From an uncultured Acidimicrobiaceae bacterium (GTDB taxonomy: Bacteria; Actinomycetota; Acidimicrobiia; Acidimicrobiales; SZUA-35), in the NCBI GenBank assembly GCA_947259095.1, contig CAMYLA010000013.1:106117-170116 (forward strand): DNA of 64,000 bases. Direction: 5' to 3'. The notes under the pieces are model-generated. The model was not told where the DNA came from. It saw only the letters and a program-made list of their open reading frames with translations, and did not search any database. Below are positions 46,814 through 54,359 of the stretch, one piece after another. The translations under genes and the position numbers were made by a program. Within the stretch, counting starts at the first letter, position 1. The number at the start of each line of letters is the position of its first letter.

Positions 46814-47943
46814 GAGTCGACCTCGGTCAGCTCGTCGGCGACCGACGGGGCCGTGTCCTGCCGCTCCGGGGGCGAATCGACCCGCCCCGCTATCCGTTTC
46901 TCGATCCAGGTTCTGACGTGGCTGGAGCTGACCACGAACATGACGACGATGCCGTTGAGGGCCACCGCCAGCGGAGAGGGGATCTGGAGCACCCTCTGGA
47001 GGTTGTTGGCCCCGGTCAACAGGGCGCCGAACAGGAAGGCCGAGGGAATCGTCCACAGCGGATGGAGGCCGCCGAACAGAGCGGCCACGATGCCGTTGAA
47101 GCCGGCCGCGCCGGTGAACCCGGCGGTGGACCCATCGGTCACCATCCGCAGGCTCTCACTTCCGAAGACCAGCACCACACCGGCCAACCCCGACAACGAA
47201 CCGCTGATGGCCATGGCGGTGACGATGCTCCGCTCCACCGAAATCCCCGATGCTCGAGCCGCATCGGGGTTGTGGCCGACCGCCCGGAGCTTGAAGCCGA
47301 GGGGCATCCGCCACAGCAGGATGTAGGCCGCGACCGCAGCCAGGATGCCGATGAGCACACCGAGATGGAGCCGGGTGCCCGACACCAGCGTCGGCAGCGC
47401 GGCATTGTCGGTCAACCGTTCGGTCTGGGGAATCCGGCTGCCCTCGACCTCGAGGGGATCGATCATCGGCCCCCGGAGCAGATAGTTCATGATCTGGACC
47501 GCCACCAGGTTCAACATGATCGTGCTCAGGATCTCGTTGACCGAGGCGTACGCCTTGAGCGCACCGGGAATCGCCCCCCAGAAGCCGCCCCCGATCATGC
47601 CGGCGATCATCACCAGCGGCAGCAGGATCGGCTTCGGTGTGTCGGGAATGGCAAGGGCCACCCAGGTGGCCAGCAGGGCTCCGATCACGATCTGGCCCTC
47701 GCCACCGATGTTGATCACCCGGGCCCGGAAGGCCACGCAGATGCCGGTGCCGACCAGCAGCAGGGGCGTAGCCCGCACCGCGGTGGTTGCCAACCGCTCC
47801 CTGGTGCCGAACGCCCCGTCGAGGATGGCGCCGAGCCCGTCGATCGGGTTGGCCCCGAGGGCCAGGATCATGATCGCACCAAACAGAAAGGCGACCAGGG
47901 CTGCGCCGAGCGGAATCACTCCGCCGAGGGACTTCCTGATCAC
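46810..47943 (-). CDS. Purine/nucleoside-type ABC importer permease 1
   Basis: 377 residues from a GTG at 47943. Several helices, with ATPLLLVGTGICVAFRARVINIG and GGEGQIVIGALLATW as the family motif, NPDAARASGISV as the cytoplasmic loop. A C-terminal hydrophilic tail of about 45 residues is longer than usual. First gene of the minus-strand importer operon (permease 1, permease 2, lipoprotein, ATPase, amidohydrolase). A candidate promoter lies at 48064-48092. Confidence 0.92.
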   Translation of the reverse strand: MIRKSLGGVIPLGAALVAFLFGAIMILALGANPIDGLGAILDGAFGTRERLATTAVRATPLLLVGTGICVAFRARVINIGGEGQIVIGALLATWVALAIPDTPKPILLPLVMIAGMIGGGFWGAIPGALKAYASVNEILSTIMLNLVAVQIMNYLLRGPMIDPLEVEGSRIPQTERLTDNAALPTLVSGTRLHLGVLIGILAAVAAYILLWRMPLGFKLRAVGHNPDAARASGISVERSIVTAMAISGSLSGLAGVVLVFGSESLRMVTDGSTAGFTGAAGFNGIVAALFGGLHPLWTIPSAFLFGALLTGANNLQRVLQIPSPLAVALNGIVVMFVVSSSHVRTWIEKRIAGRVDSPPERQDTAPSVADELTEVDS

Positions 47944-48063
47944 TTATGGACGATCACTGTTCATGATTCCGGCGGTCCGTCAGGCGCCACGCTCACGCCA
48001 CTCGCACCTCCGCCGCCTCCGGCAGGTCAATGTAGTCCAGAGCCGGTCAAGGCGCACCAGGAC

Positions 48064-48092
48064 ATAAGAGAGCGGTAACAAATGGTAATCAA
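48064..48092 (-). promoter_or_regulatory. Candidate promoter of the importer operon
   Basis: Minus strand: -35 TTGATT (48092-48087), a 17-base spacer, -10 TCTTAT (48069-48064). The start point would be near 48057, leaving a leader of about 115 bases before the GTG at 47943. The spacer contains the element described in the next entry. Confidence 0.5.
48074..48089 (-). promoter_or_regulatory. Candidate operator A (importer operon)
   Basis: Minus-strand ATTACCATTTGTTACC, placed between the -35 and -10 boxes. Its core TTAC-ATTTGT recurs in operator B at 48698-48713. A ten-base part (ATTACCATTT) also occurs inside the regulator gene at 48145-48154, where it encodes part of the HTH, so that copy may be chance. 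Confidence 0.4.
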
Positions 48093-48112
48093 TTGCGGCG
48101 ATCGTCGGTTTT

Positions 48113-48604
48113 TCAGCTCCGATCGATGGCATTCAGATAGTTGTAAATGGTAATTCTGCTGACGCCCATGATTCTCGCCATGTCGTCGACCGCACCGCGG
48201 AGCAGGAACGCCCCCTGCTCGTCGAGCATGCGAACGACCCGTTGCTTCTCGGCCCTGGTCCATTCGACGGAGCTGGAGCCGATGTCTCGTTCGGCGGCCC
48301 GGATCATGCTGGCCAGGGCGTCGTGCAGCGGGCCGACGTTGAGCTTGTCCGGGTCGGACCCGATGTGGATGCGGATCGACGTGGCTCCGGCCGCCATCGA
48401 CTTGCGGATCATGTCGGCCACCGCGGCAGCGATCTCCTCCGGGGCACCGGCGCTGACCGAGGCGAACGGGCCCAGTTCGACCTCGAGCCCGTGCTCCCCG
48501 AAAGCATCGACCGCGGCCTGCACGTGTTCGCCGGGAGCACCCTCGGTGAAGGGCTCGACAAGGAACTCCGCCGCGAGTTCGGTCTTTCCGCTTCCAGAAG
48601 CCAT
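48113..48604 (-). CDS. Regulator: YkoF/MTH1187-like ligand domain fused to C-terminal HTH
   Basis: 163 residues. The N-terminal 90 residues (AEFLVEPFTEGAPGEHVQAA, then LEVELGPFASVSAG) look like the thiamine-pyrimidine-binding YkoF/MTH1187 fold. The C-terminal 55 residues (WTRAEKQRVVRMLDEQGAF, then VDDMARIMGVSRITIYNYLN) are a helix-turn-helix of the HTH_22/DauR type. It lies between the importer operon and the divergent catabolic operon, on the same strand as the importer. Position and the shared promoter elements make it the likely local regulator, perhaps sensing a purine or an intermediate. Whether it represses or activates cannot be read. Confidence 0.8.
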   Translation of the reverse strand: MASGSGKTELAAEFLVEPFTEGAPGEHVQAAVDAFGEHGLEVELGPFASVSAGAPEEIAAAVADMIRKSMAAGATSIRIHIGSDPDKLNVGPLHDALASMIRAAERDIGSSSVEWTRAEKQRVVRMLDEQGAFLLRGAVDDMARIMGVSRITIYNYLNAIDRS

Positions 48605-48696
48605 GGGCGATACCGTAGACCGGAGGACCGATCACGACCAACGATGGGCGTCGTGGCCGACGGCCCACCGACCGGAGGTCGAGACCACCCATGGGC

Positions 48697-48724
48697 TTTA
48701 CAATTTGTACAAGTTTGGTACGGT
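48697..48724 (+). promoter_or_regulatory. Candidate leaderless promoter of the ygfK operon
   Basis: -35 TTTACA (48697-48702), 16-base spacer, -10 TACGGT (48719-48724). The expected start point is at or next to the GTG at 48731, so the ygfK message is probably leaderless, a common style in actinomycetes. No ribosome-binding site precedes the GTG, which agrees. Confidence 0.55.
48698..48713 (+). promoter_or_regulatory. Candidate operator B (ygfK operon)
   Basis: TTACAATTTGTACAAG, containing the perfect palindrome TTGTACAA (48705-48712), overlaps the -35 box and spacer. It shares TTAC-ATTTGT with operator A. A bound regulator would be placed to block RNA polymerase. Confidence 0.45.
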
Positions 48725-48730
48725 AGTCGA

Positions 48731-50659
48731 GTGACACAGCGCGCCCACCCAGGCCGGCAATCGGACACCGCCTCCCCGGACGATCCCACTGGCGAGGCGG
48801 CCGCCGATTCGATCGGCCAGACCCCACCGCTCACCCCCATGGGTCTCGACGTGTTGCTCGATCGGGTGGCACACGAGTTCGAGACCCGCCGCCGGATCTT
48901 CGATCTCCCGACCGGCCGGTACTGGTCCCCCGACCCCGAGATCGACCTCGGGTTCCAGTTCCTCGGGCGGCCGGCGGCCAGTCCGATCGGCCCGGCGGCC
49001 GGCCCCCACAGCCAGTTGGCCCAGAACATCGTCTTGTCGTGGCTCGGAGGCTCCCGGCTCTTCGAGTTGAAGACGGTCCAGATTCTCGACCAGCTGGAGA
49101 TCGCACGGCCCTGCATAGACATGCAGACCATCGGATACAACATCGAGTGGAGCCAGGAGCTGACCCTCGGCCAGAGCCTCACCGAGTACGTCAAGGCTTC
49201 GATGCTGCTCGACATGCTCCGCCGATGGAGCCCCCTGGTCGACCATGTCGGCCCGGACCCCGGACCCCACGTGTTCGACATGTCGGTCGGCTACGACCTG
49301 GCGGGCATCTCCAACCCGAGGGTGGCGGCCTTCATCACCGGCATGGGCAACGCCTCGGCGGAGATCGCAGCGCTGCGAGCCGACATCCCGGACTCGTTCG
49401 CCGAGTTCCGAGACCTCGACTTCACCACCACCCTGTCCGACTCCCTGACCCTGTCGACCTTCCACGGCTGCCCCCCGGATGAGATCGAAGCCATCACAAA
49501 ACACCTGATCGACGTGCACGATCTGGACGTCATCGTCAAGCTCAACCCGACGCTGCTCGGCTATGAGACGGTGGCCGACATCGTCAACCGGCAGCTCGGC
49601 TACCACGACGTCCAGGTCAAGGAACAGGCCTTCGCCGACGACCTCCAGTTCGATCGGGGCGTCGAGCTGATCGGCGAGCTCAACCAGTACGCCAAGGACC
49701 GTGGCCATCGTTTCGGCATCAAGCTGACCAACACCCTGGTGGTCGACAACACCAAGCGGTGGATGCCGGAGGACACGATGTACCTGTCGGGGCCGCCACT
49801 GCATGTCCTGGCCATGAGCCTGCTGGAGAAACTGTCGCTGGCGCTGCCCGGCATGCTCGACATCCCCGGCCACAACCACCCGACCGGCGATGGCACACCC
49901 GAGCAGACCGGCGGGGGCGAGATCACACCCAGCGCAACGGGCGGGGGCGAGATCATGGTCAGCTTCTCGGCCGGGGTCTGCAAGGAGAACCTGGCCGACA
50001 CCATCGCCACCGGGGTCAATCCGGCCACCGTCTGTTCCGATCTGCTCAAGCCGGGCGGCTACGGGCGTCTGGCCCCGATGCTCAAAGCCCTGACCACCGA
50101 GGTCCGGGAAGCGGGCGCCACGAACCTCGCCGACTGGCGGCGCCATCGCCTGGCCGCCGCCACCGCCGCCGGCCACCGGTCGACCGTCACTCAGCACGTC
50201 GCCGCCATCACCGGCGCCGACATCGGCCGCTACCACCTCGACGGCAACACCAAGCTGCCTCGGGAGGTCGACAACAAACTGGAGATGTTCGGCTGCGTTG
50301 CCTGCAACTTCTGCATCACGGTCTGTCCGAACGATGCCTTCTTCTCCATCCCCACCCCCCAGGATCCCGCACTGCCGGAGATGTCGGGCCGTCAGCAGTA
50401 CCTGCTGTTCGCCGAGCTCTGCAACGAGTGCGGCAACTGCATGACGTTCTGCCCCGAGGACGGCGACCCTGCCATGGTCAAACCCCGGCTGTTCACCGAC
50501 CGCTCGGTGTTCGAGGGCCGAACCGGCCAGGGTTTCCTGATCGACGGCGACGGGCTGACCACCCGCCCCGGCGACGAGCAGGCCGCCGCCGCCGTCGAAC
50601 GGCTGCTCGGCACCACGGCCGGCAACCCGCTGGGCCACGGCGGGGAGCGGCCCCGATGA
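48731..50659 (+). CDS. ygfK: Short-form YgfK: putative flavin/Fe-S oxidoreductase of purine catabolism
   Basis: 642 residues; E. coli YgfK has about 1,030. The N-terminal two thirds match YgfK closely: PIGPAAGPHSQLAQNIVLSW, FELKTVQILDQLEIARPCID, STFHGCPPDEIEAI, KLNPTLLGYE, GVKLTNTL-like IKLTNTLVVDN and LLKPGGYGRL, a dihydroorotate-dehydrogenase-like barrel. At the C-terminus two ferredoxin motifs survive (Cys 522/525/528/532 and 564/567/570/574, the latter CNECGNCMTFCP). The GltD-like FAD/NAD(P)H domain that lies between them in E. coli is absent. YgfK is required in urate-degrading clusters, where it is thought to reduce the purine ring. The stop overlaps the next gene by four bases. Confidence 0.92.
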   Translation: MTQRAHPGRQSDTASPDDPTGEAAADSIGQTPPLTPMGLDVLLDRVAHEFETRRRIFDLPTGRYWSPDPEIDLGFQFLGRPAASPIGPAAGPHSQLAQNIVLSWLGGSRLFELKTVQILDQLEIARPCIDMQTIGYNIEWSQELTLGQSLTEYVKASMLLDMLRRWSPLVDHVGPDPGPHVFDMSVGYDLAGISNPRVAAFITGMGNASAEIAALRADIPDSFAEFRDLDFTTTLSDSLTLSTFHGCPPDEIEAITKHLIDVHDLDVIVKLNPTLLGYETVADIVNRQLGYHDVQVKEQAFADDLQFDRGVELIGELNQYAKDRGHRFGIKLTNTLVVDNTKRWMPEDTMYLSGPPLHVLAMSLLEKLSLALPGMLDIPGHNHPTGDGTPEQTGGGEITPSATGGGEIMVSFSAGVCKENLADTIATGVNPATVCSDLLKPGGYGRLAPMLKALTTEVREAGATNLADWRRHRLAAATAAGHRSTVTQHVAAITGADIGRYHLDGNTKLPREVDNKLEMFGCVACNFCITVCPNDAFFSIPTPQDPALPEMSGRQQYLLFAELCNECGNCMTFCPEDGDPAMVKPRLFTDRSVFEGRTGQGFLIDGDGLTTRPGDEQAAAAVERLLGTTAGNPLGHGGERPR

Positions 50660-51603
50660 GCGACGGGGGGACCACCGGGACCCGGACCCTGCGGGTCGGG
50701 GCGGCCCAGTTGGGCCCGATCGCCCGGGACGAGTCGCGGCCGGCGGTGGTCCGGCGGCTGATCGCCCTGCTCGACGAGGCGGCCGACCGGGGCGTCGAGC
50801 TGGTCGCCTATCCGGAGCTGGCCCTCACCACCTTCTTCCCCCGGTGGTACACCGACGACCTCTCCGGCCACGACCACTACTACGAGCGGTCGATGCCCGG
50901 CCCCGACACCCAACCGCTGTTCGATGCGGCCCGGCAGCGAGGCATCGGGTTCTCCCTCGGCTATGCCGAGCTGACCGATGACGGCCACCGCTTCAACACC
51001 ACGATCCTGGTCGAGCGTGATGGCTCGACGGTTGCCAGGTTCCGAAAGGTCCACATTCCCGGTCACGACGGCGATGAACCGTGGCGGCCGTTCCAGCACC
51101 TGGAGCGGCGCTACTTCGAGGAGTCGAACGACGGGTTCGGGGTCTGGCGGGCCTTCGGCGGGCTCGTCGGGATGGCCACCTGCAACGACCGCCGCTGGCC
51201 GGAGACCTACCGGGAGATGGGCCTGCAGGGCGTGGAGTTGATCCTGATCGGCTACAACACCCCGATCCACTACGCCCCCGACCCCGGCCAGAACCCGCTG
51301 CAGGGATTCCACAACCACCTCTGCATGCAGGCCGGGGCCTACCAGAACGGCACCTGGGTGGTCGGGGTGGCCAAGGGCGGCACCGAAGAGGGTGTCGAAT
51401 CGTTGGCCCAATCGGCGATCATCGCCCCCTCGGGCCAGATCGCGGCCCAGGCGCTGACCACCGGCGACGAGTTGGTGGTGGCCGACTGCGATCTCGACTG
51501 GTGCCGGCACTACAAGGAAACCCTGTTCGACTTCGCCCGCTATCGCCGGCCCGAGGTCTATCGACGGATCACCGCTCAGAAAGGCGTCATCGAACCATGC
51601 TGA
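50656..51603 (+). CDS. N-carbamoyl-D-amino-acid hydrolase-like nitrilase-family amidase
   Basis: 315 residues. Catalytic triad Glu54 (AYPELALT), Lys131 (RKVHIPG) and Cys176 (MATCNDRRWPETYREMG). CNDRRWPE plus LIGYNTPIHYAP and FHNHLCMQAGAYQNGTW are specific hallmarks of D-carbamoylases, which release CO2 and ammonia from N-carbamoyl amino acids after a hydantoinase step. Here it sits in a purine cluster, so it may act on a ureido acid derived from ring opening; that is an inference. ATGA overlap with ygfK and a seven-base overlap with the dehydrogenase gene. Confidence 0.9.
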   Translation: MSDGGTTGTRTLRVGAAQLGPIARDESRPAVVRRLIALLDEAADRGVELVAYPELALTTFFPRWYTDDLSGHDHYYERSMPGPDTQPLFDAARQRGIGFSLGYAELTDDGHRFNTTILVERDGSTVARFRKVHIPGHDGDEPWRPFQHLERRYFEESNDGFGVWRAFGGLVGMATCNDRRWPETYREMGLQGVELILIGYNTPIHYAPDPGQNPLQGFHNHLCMQAGAYQNGTWVVGVAKGGTEEGVESLAQSAIIAPSGQIAAQALTTGDELVVADCDLDWCRHYKETLFDFARYRRPEVYRRITAQKGVIEPC

Positions 51604-54356
51604 GTAAAACACCACCCGAGGCCACCGAAGCCACGGCCGACACCACGACGTTTCAACTCAACGGCACCCCGGTCACGGTGGCCGGCTCCCATGAGCACCT
51701 GTTGGCGGCCCTGCGCGACGAGCTGGGGGTCATGTCACCGAAGGACGGCTGCGCCCCGTCCGGTCAGTGCGGCTGCTGTACGGTGATCGTCAACGGCAAG
51801 GCCAGGGTCGCCTGCCAGACCTCGATGGACAAGACCGCCGGTTCCGAGGTGCTGACACTGGAAGGGGTCGACGAGGCCGAGGCCGCCGGCATGGCTGCTG
51901 CGTTCGCCGCGCACGGTGCCCTGCAGTGCGGGTTCTGCACCCCCGGCATCATGATGCGGGCCAAGGCCATGATCGACAAGAAGGGTTCAGAGCTCGAGCG
52001 CAACGATGCGGCCAGGCTGCTCGGCGCCCACCTGTGCCGCTGTACCGGCTACATCAAGATCCTCGACGCCATCGAGGACCTGGCGGCCGGCGAGGTGCCG
52101 GTGGCGGTCATGCCCGGCGGGGTCGGCAGCCGGGGCATGAAGTACGAGGCCACCGAGCTCGGCCTCGGGACCCGGCCCTTCATCGACGACATGATCCCCG
52201 CGGCGGGCGCCGAAGCGCTGCTCCACGGCGCGTTCCACCTGTCGACCCATGCACGGGCCGATGTGGTGGCCATCGACACCTCGGCGGCCGAGGCCGTGCC
52301 CGGTGTGGTCCGGGTCCTGACCGGGGCCGATGTGCCAGGGGAGCTGCGGTCGGGGCTGATCCACAAGGACTGGCCGATCTTCATCCCGGTGGGCGGGCGG
52401 ACCAGCTATCTCGGTGACGTCCTGGCCATGGTGGTGGCCGAGGATCGGCCGACGGCCAGACGGGCGGCCGAGCTGATCGAGGTCGACTACAACGTGCTGG
52501 CGTCGATCACCGACCCGGCCAAGGCCATCGCCGCAGACCCGGCCGGGGACGGCGACGCCATCTGGGAGCTCGACGGCAACGTGCTGTCCCGCTCGGTCTA
52601 CCGCCGGGGCGACATCGACACCGCCCTGGCCGATTCGGCCCACGTGGTCCGGGAGACCTTCCAGACCCAACGGATCGACCACGCCTTCGTCGAGCCGGAG
52701 TCGACCCTGGCGGTGCCGGTCCCGGCCGGCCAGCCGCTGCCGGTCACCGCCGGTGGTGGCGATGGCAACCCGGCCGACACCGCCGACGTCGACCGGCTGA
52801 TGGTCTACAGCGGCGGCCAGGGCATCTGGGACGACAGGAACGACATCGCCAGGATCCTCGACGTCCCGACCGAGACGATCGTGACGGAGCTGGTGTCCAA
52901 CGGCGGCGCGTTCGGCGGCAAGGAGGACATGTCGAACCAGGGCCAGACCGCCCTGGCGGCCTGGCTTTTGCAGCGGCCGGTGCGGACCACCTTCTCCCGG
53001 GAGGAGTCGCTGCTGGTCCACACAAAACGACACCCGATCCGGATGGAGTACGAAGCGGGCTGCGACGCCGATGGTCACCTGACCGCCCTGCGGGCCAGGA
53101 TGCTTGGCGACTCCGGGCCGTACGCCTCGGTCGGCATGAAGGTGCTGGAGCGGGCCGCAGGCCACGCCTCGGGCCCCTATGTGGTACCCAACATCGACGT
53201 CGAGGCCGTCGCCGCCCGGACCAACAACTCGGTGTGCGGGGCGTTCCGGGGTTTCGGGGCCAACCAGGCCCAGTTCGCCATGGAAGGGATGATGGACCGG
53301 TTGGCGGCCGATGTCGGGATCACCGGCTGGGAGATGCGGAACCGCAATGTGGTGGAGCCGGGGGCGGTGTGGGGGCCAGGCCAGATCATGAGCGACGGCA
53401 GCCTCGGCGCCCGGGCCTGCCTCGATGCGGTCAAGCCCGCGTTCGACGATGCCGCGGCCGCAGGCAAGGCGGTCGGCATCGGCCTCGGCCTGAAGAACTC
53501 CGGGCTGGGCAACGGGTTCAAGGAGATCGCCAAGGCGGTGGTTCATTTCCGCAGCAATGGCGACGCTGAACCCATAGTCGAGGTACGACACTGCTGGACC
53601 GAGATGGGCCAGGGCGTGCACACGGTGGCCCTCCAGGTGGCGGTCGAGGAACTCGGCATCTCGCCAGACCGGATCGAGGTCATCGTCGACTCCACCCGGG
53701 AACTGGGGGCCGGTCAGACCACCGGCAGCAGGGGCACCCTGATGGGCGCCGGTTCGGTGGCCGATGCCTGCCGCAAGGCCAAGGCCGACGGCTGCAGGAT
53801 CGGGGTGGACTACGAGGGCGAGTACCGGATCGACTGGACCAATTCGCTCAGCGAGGGGGTCGAGAACCCGATCATCCACTCCACCTTCGGCTACGCGGCC
53901 CAGTTGGTGGTCATGGACCCCGAATCCGGGACGGTCGATCGGGTGGTGGCGGCCCACGACGTCGGCAGGGCGGTCAATCCGCTGCTGTGTGAGGGCCAGG
54001 TCGAAGGGGCGGTCCATATGGGTCTCGGCTACGCCCTGTCGGAGGGGTTCCCCTGCGACGCCGACGGCAAACCCAGCAACCAGACGCTGCGCAGCCTCGA
54101 CATCATCCGCCCAAAGGACATGCCCGAGGTCGAGGTGATCCTGGTCGAGTCGCCGGAGCCGGATGCGCCATACGGCATCAAAGGGGTCGGGGAGATCGGC
54201 CTTGTCCCGACCGCCGGTGCGGTGGCGGCGGCGATGCAGGCCGTCGACGGCCTGTGGCGAAACGAGCTGCCGCTGATCAACGAGGCCAACCGGGAGCTGG
54301 TCCAGTCCACCGGCTCGCTGCGCCGGCTGTTCGAAGATGTGTTCGGGGATGGCTGA
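51597..54356 (+). CDS. Xanthine dehydrogenase with fused [2Fe-2S] and molybdopterin domains
   Basis: 919 residues, of the single-chain type seen in selenium-dependent XDH/XdhD-like proteins. First [2Fe-2S]: Cys52, 58, 60/61 and 73 (GCAPSGQCGCCTV). Second: Cys109, 112, 145, 147 (QCGFCTPG, HLCRCTGY). From about 185 the molybdopterin domains carry GGAFGGKED, CGAFRGFGANQAQFAMEG, the Gln/Thr-rich GAGQTTGSRG and the catalytic Glu866 in GVGEIG. Hydroxylates a purine such as hypoxanthine or xanthine, or runs in the reductive sense. No FAD subunit gene is nearby, so electrons may pass to another partner such as YgfK. Whether it needs the labile selenium ligand is unknown. Confidence 0.9.
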   Translation: MLSKTPPEATEATADTTTFQLNGTPVTVAGSHEHLLAALRDELGVMSPKDGCAPSGQCGCCTVIVNGKARVACQTSMDKTAGSEVLTLEGVDEAEAAGMAAAFAAHGALQCGFCTPGIMMRAKAMIDKKGSELERNDAARLLGAHLCRCTGYIKILDAIEDLAAGEVPVAVMPGGVGSRGMKYEATELGLGTRPFIDDMIPAAGAEALLHGAFHLSTHARADVVAIDTSAAEAVPGVVRVLTGADVPGELRSGLIHKDWPIFIPVGGRTSYLGDVLAMVVAEDRPTARRAAELIEVDYNVLASITDPAKAIAADPAGDGDAIWELDGNVLSRSVYRRGDIDTALADSAHVVRETFQTQRIDHAFVEPESTLAVPVPAGQPLPVTAGGGDGNPADTADVDRLMVYSGGQGIWDDRNDIARILDVPTETIVTELVSNGGAFGGKEDMSNQGQTALAAWLLQRPVRTTFSREESLLVHTKRHPIRMEYEAGCDADGHLTALRARMLGDSGPYASVGMKVLERAAGHASGPYVVPNIDVEAVAARTNNSVCGAFRGFGANQAQFAMEGMMDRLAADVGITGWEMRNRNVVEPGAVWGPGQIMSDGSLGARACLDAVKPAFDDAAAAGKAVGIGLGLKNSGLGNGFKEIAKAVVHFRSNGDAEPIVEVRHCWTEMGQGVHTVALQVAVEELGISPDRIEVIVDSTRELGAGQTTGSRGTLMGAGSVADACRKAKADGCRIGVDYEGEYRIDWTNSLSEGVENPIIHSTFGYAAQLVVMDPESGTVDRVVAAHDVGRAVNPLLCEGQVEGAVHMGLGYALSEGFPCDADGKPSNQTLRSLDIIRPKDMPEVEVILVESPEPDAPYGIKGVGEIGLVPTAGAVAAAMQAVDGLWRNELPLINEANRELVQSTGSLRRLFEDVFGDG

Positions 54357-54359
54357 GCG

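Noticed and set aside
48698..50638. A 646-codon minus-strand frame opposite ygfK
   Set aside because: Shadow frame; ygfK on the plus strand matches a known family along its length.
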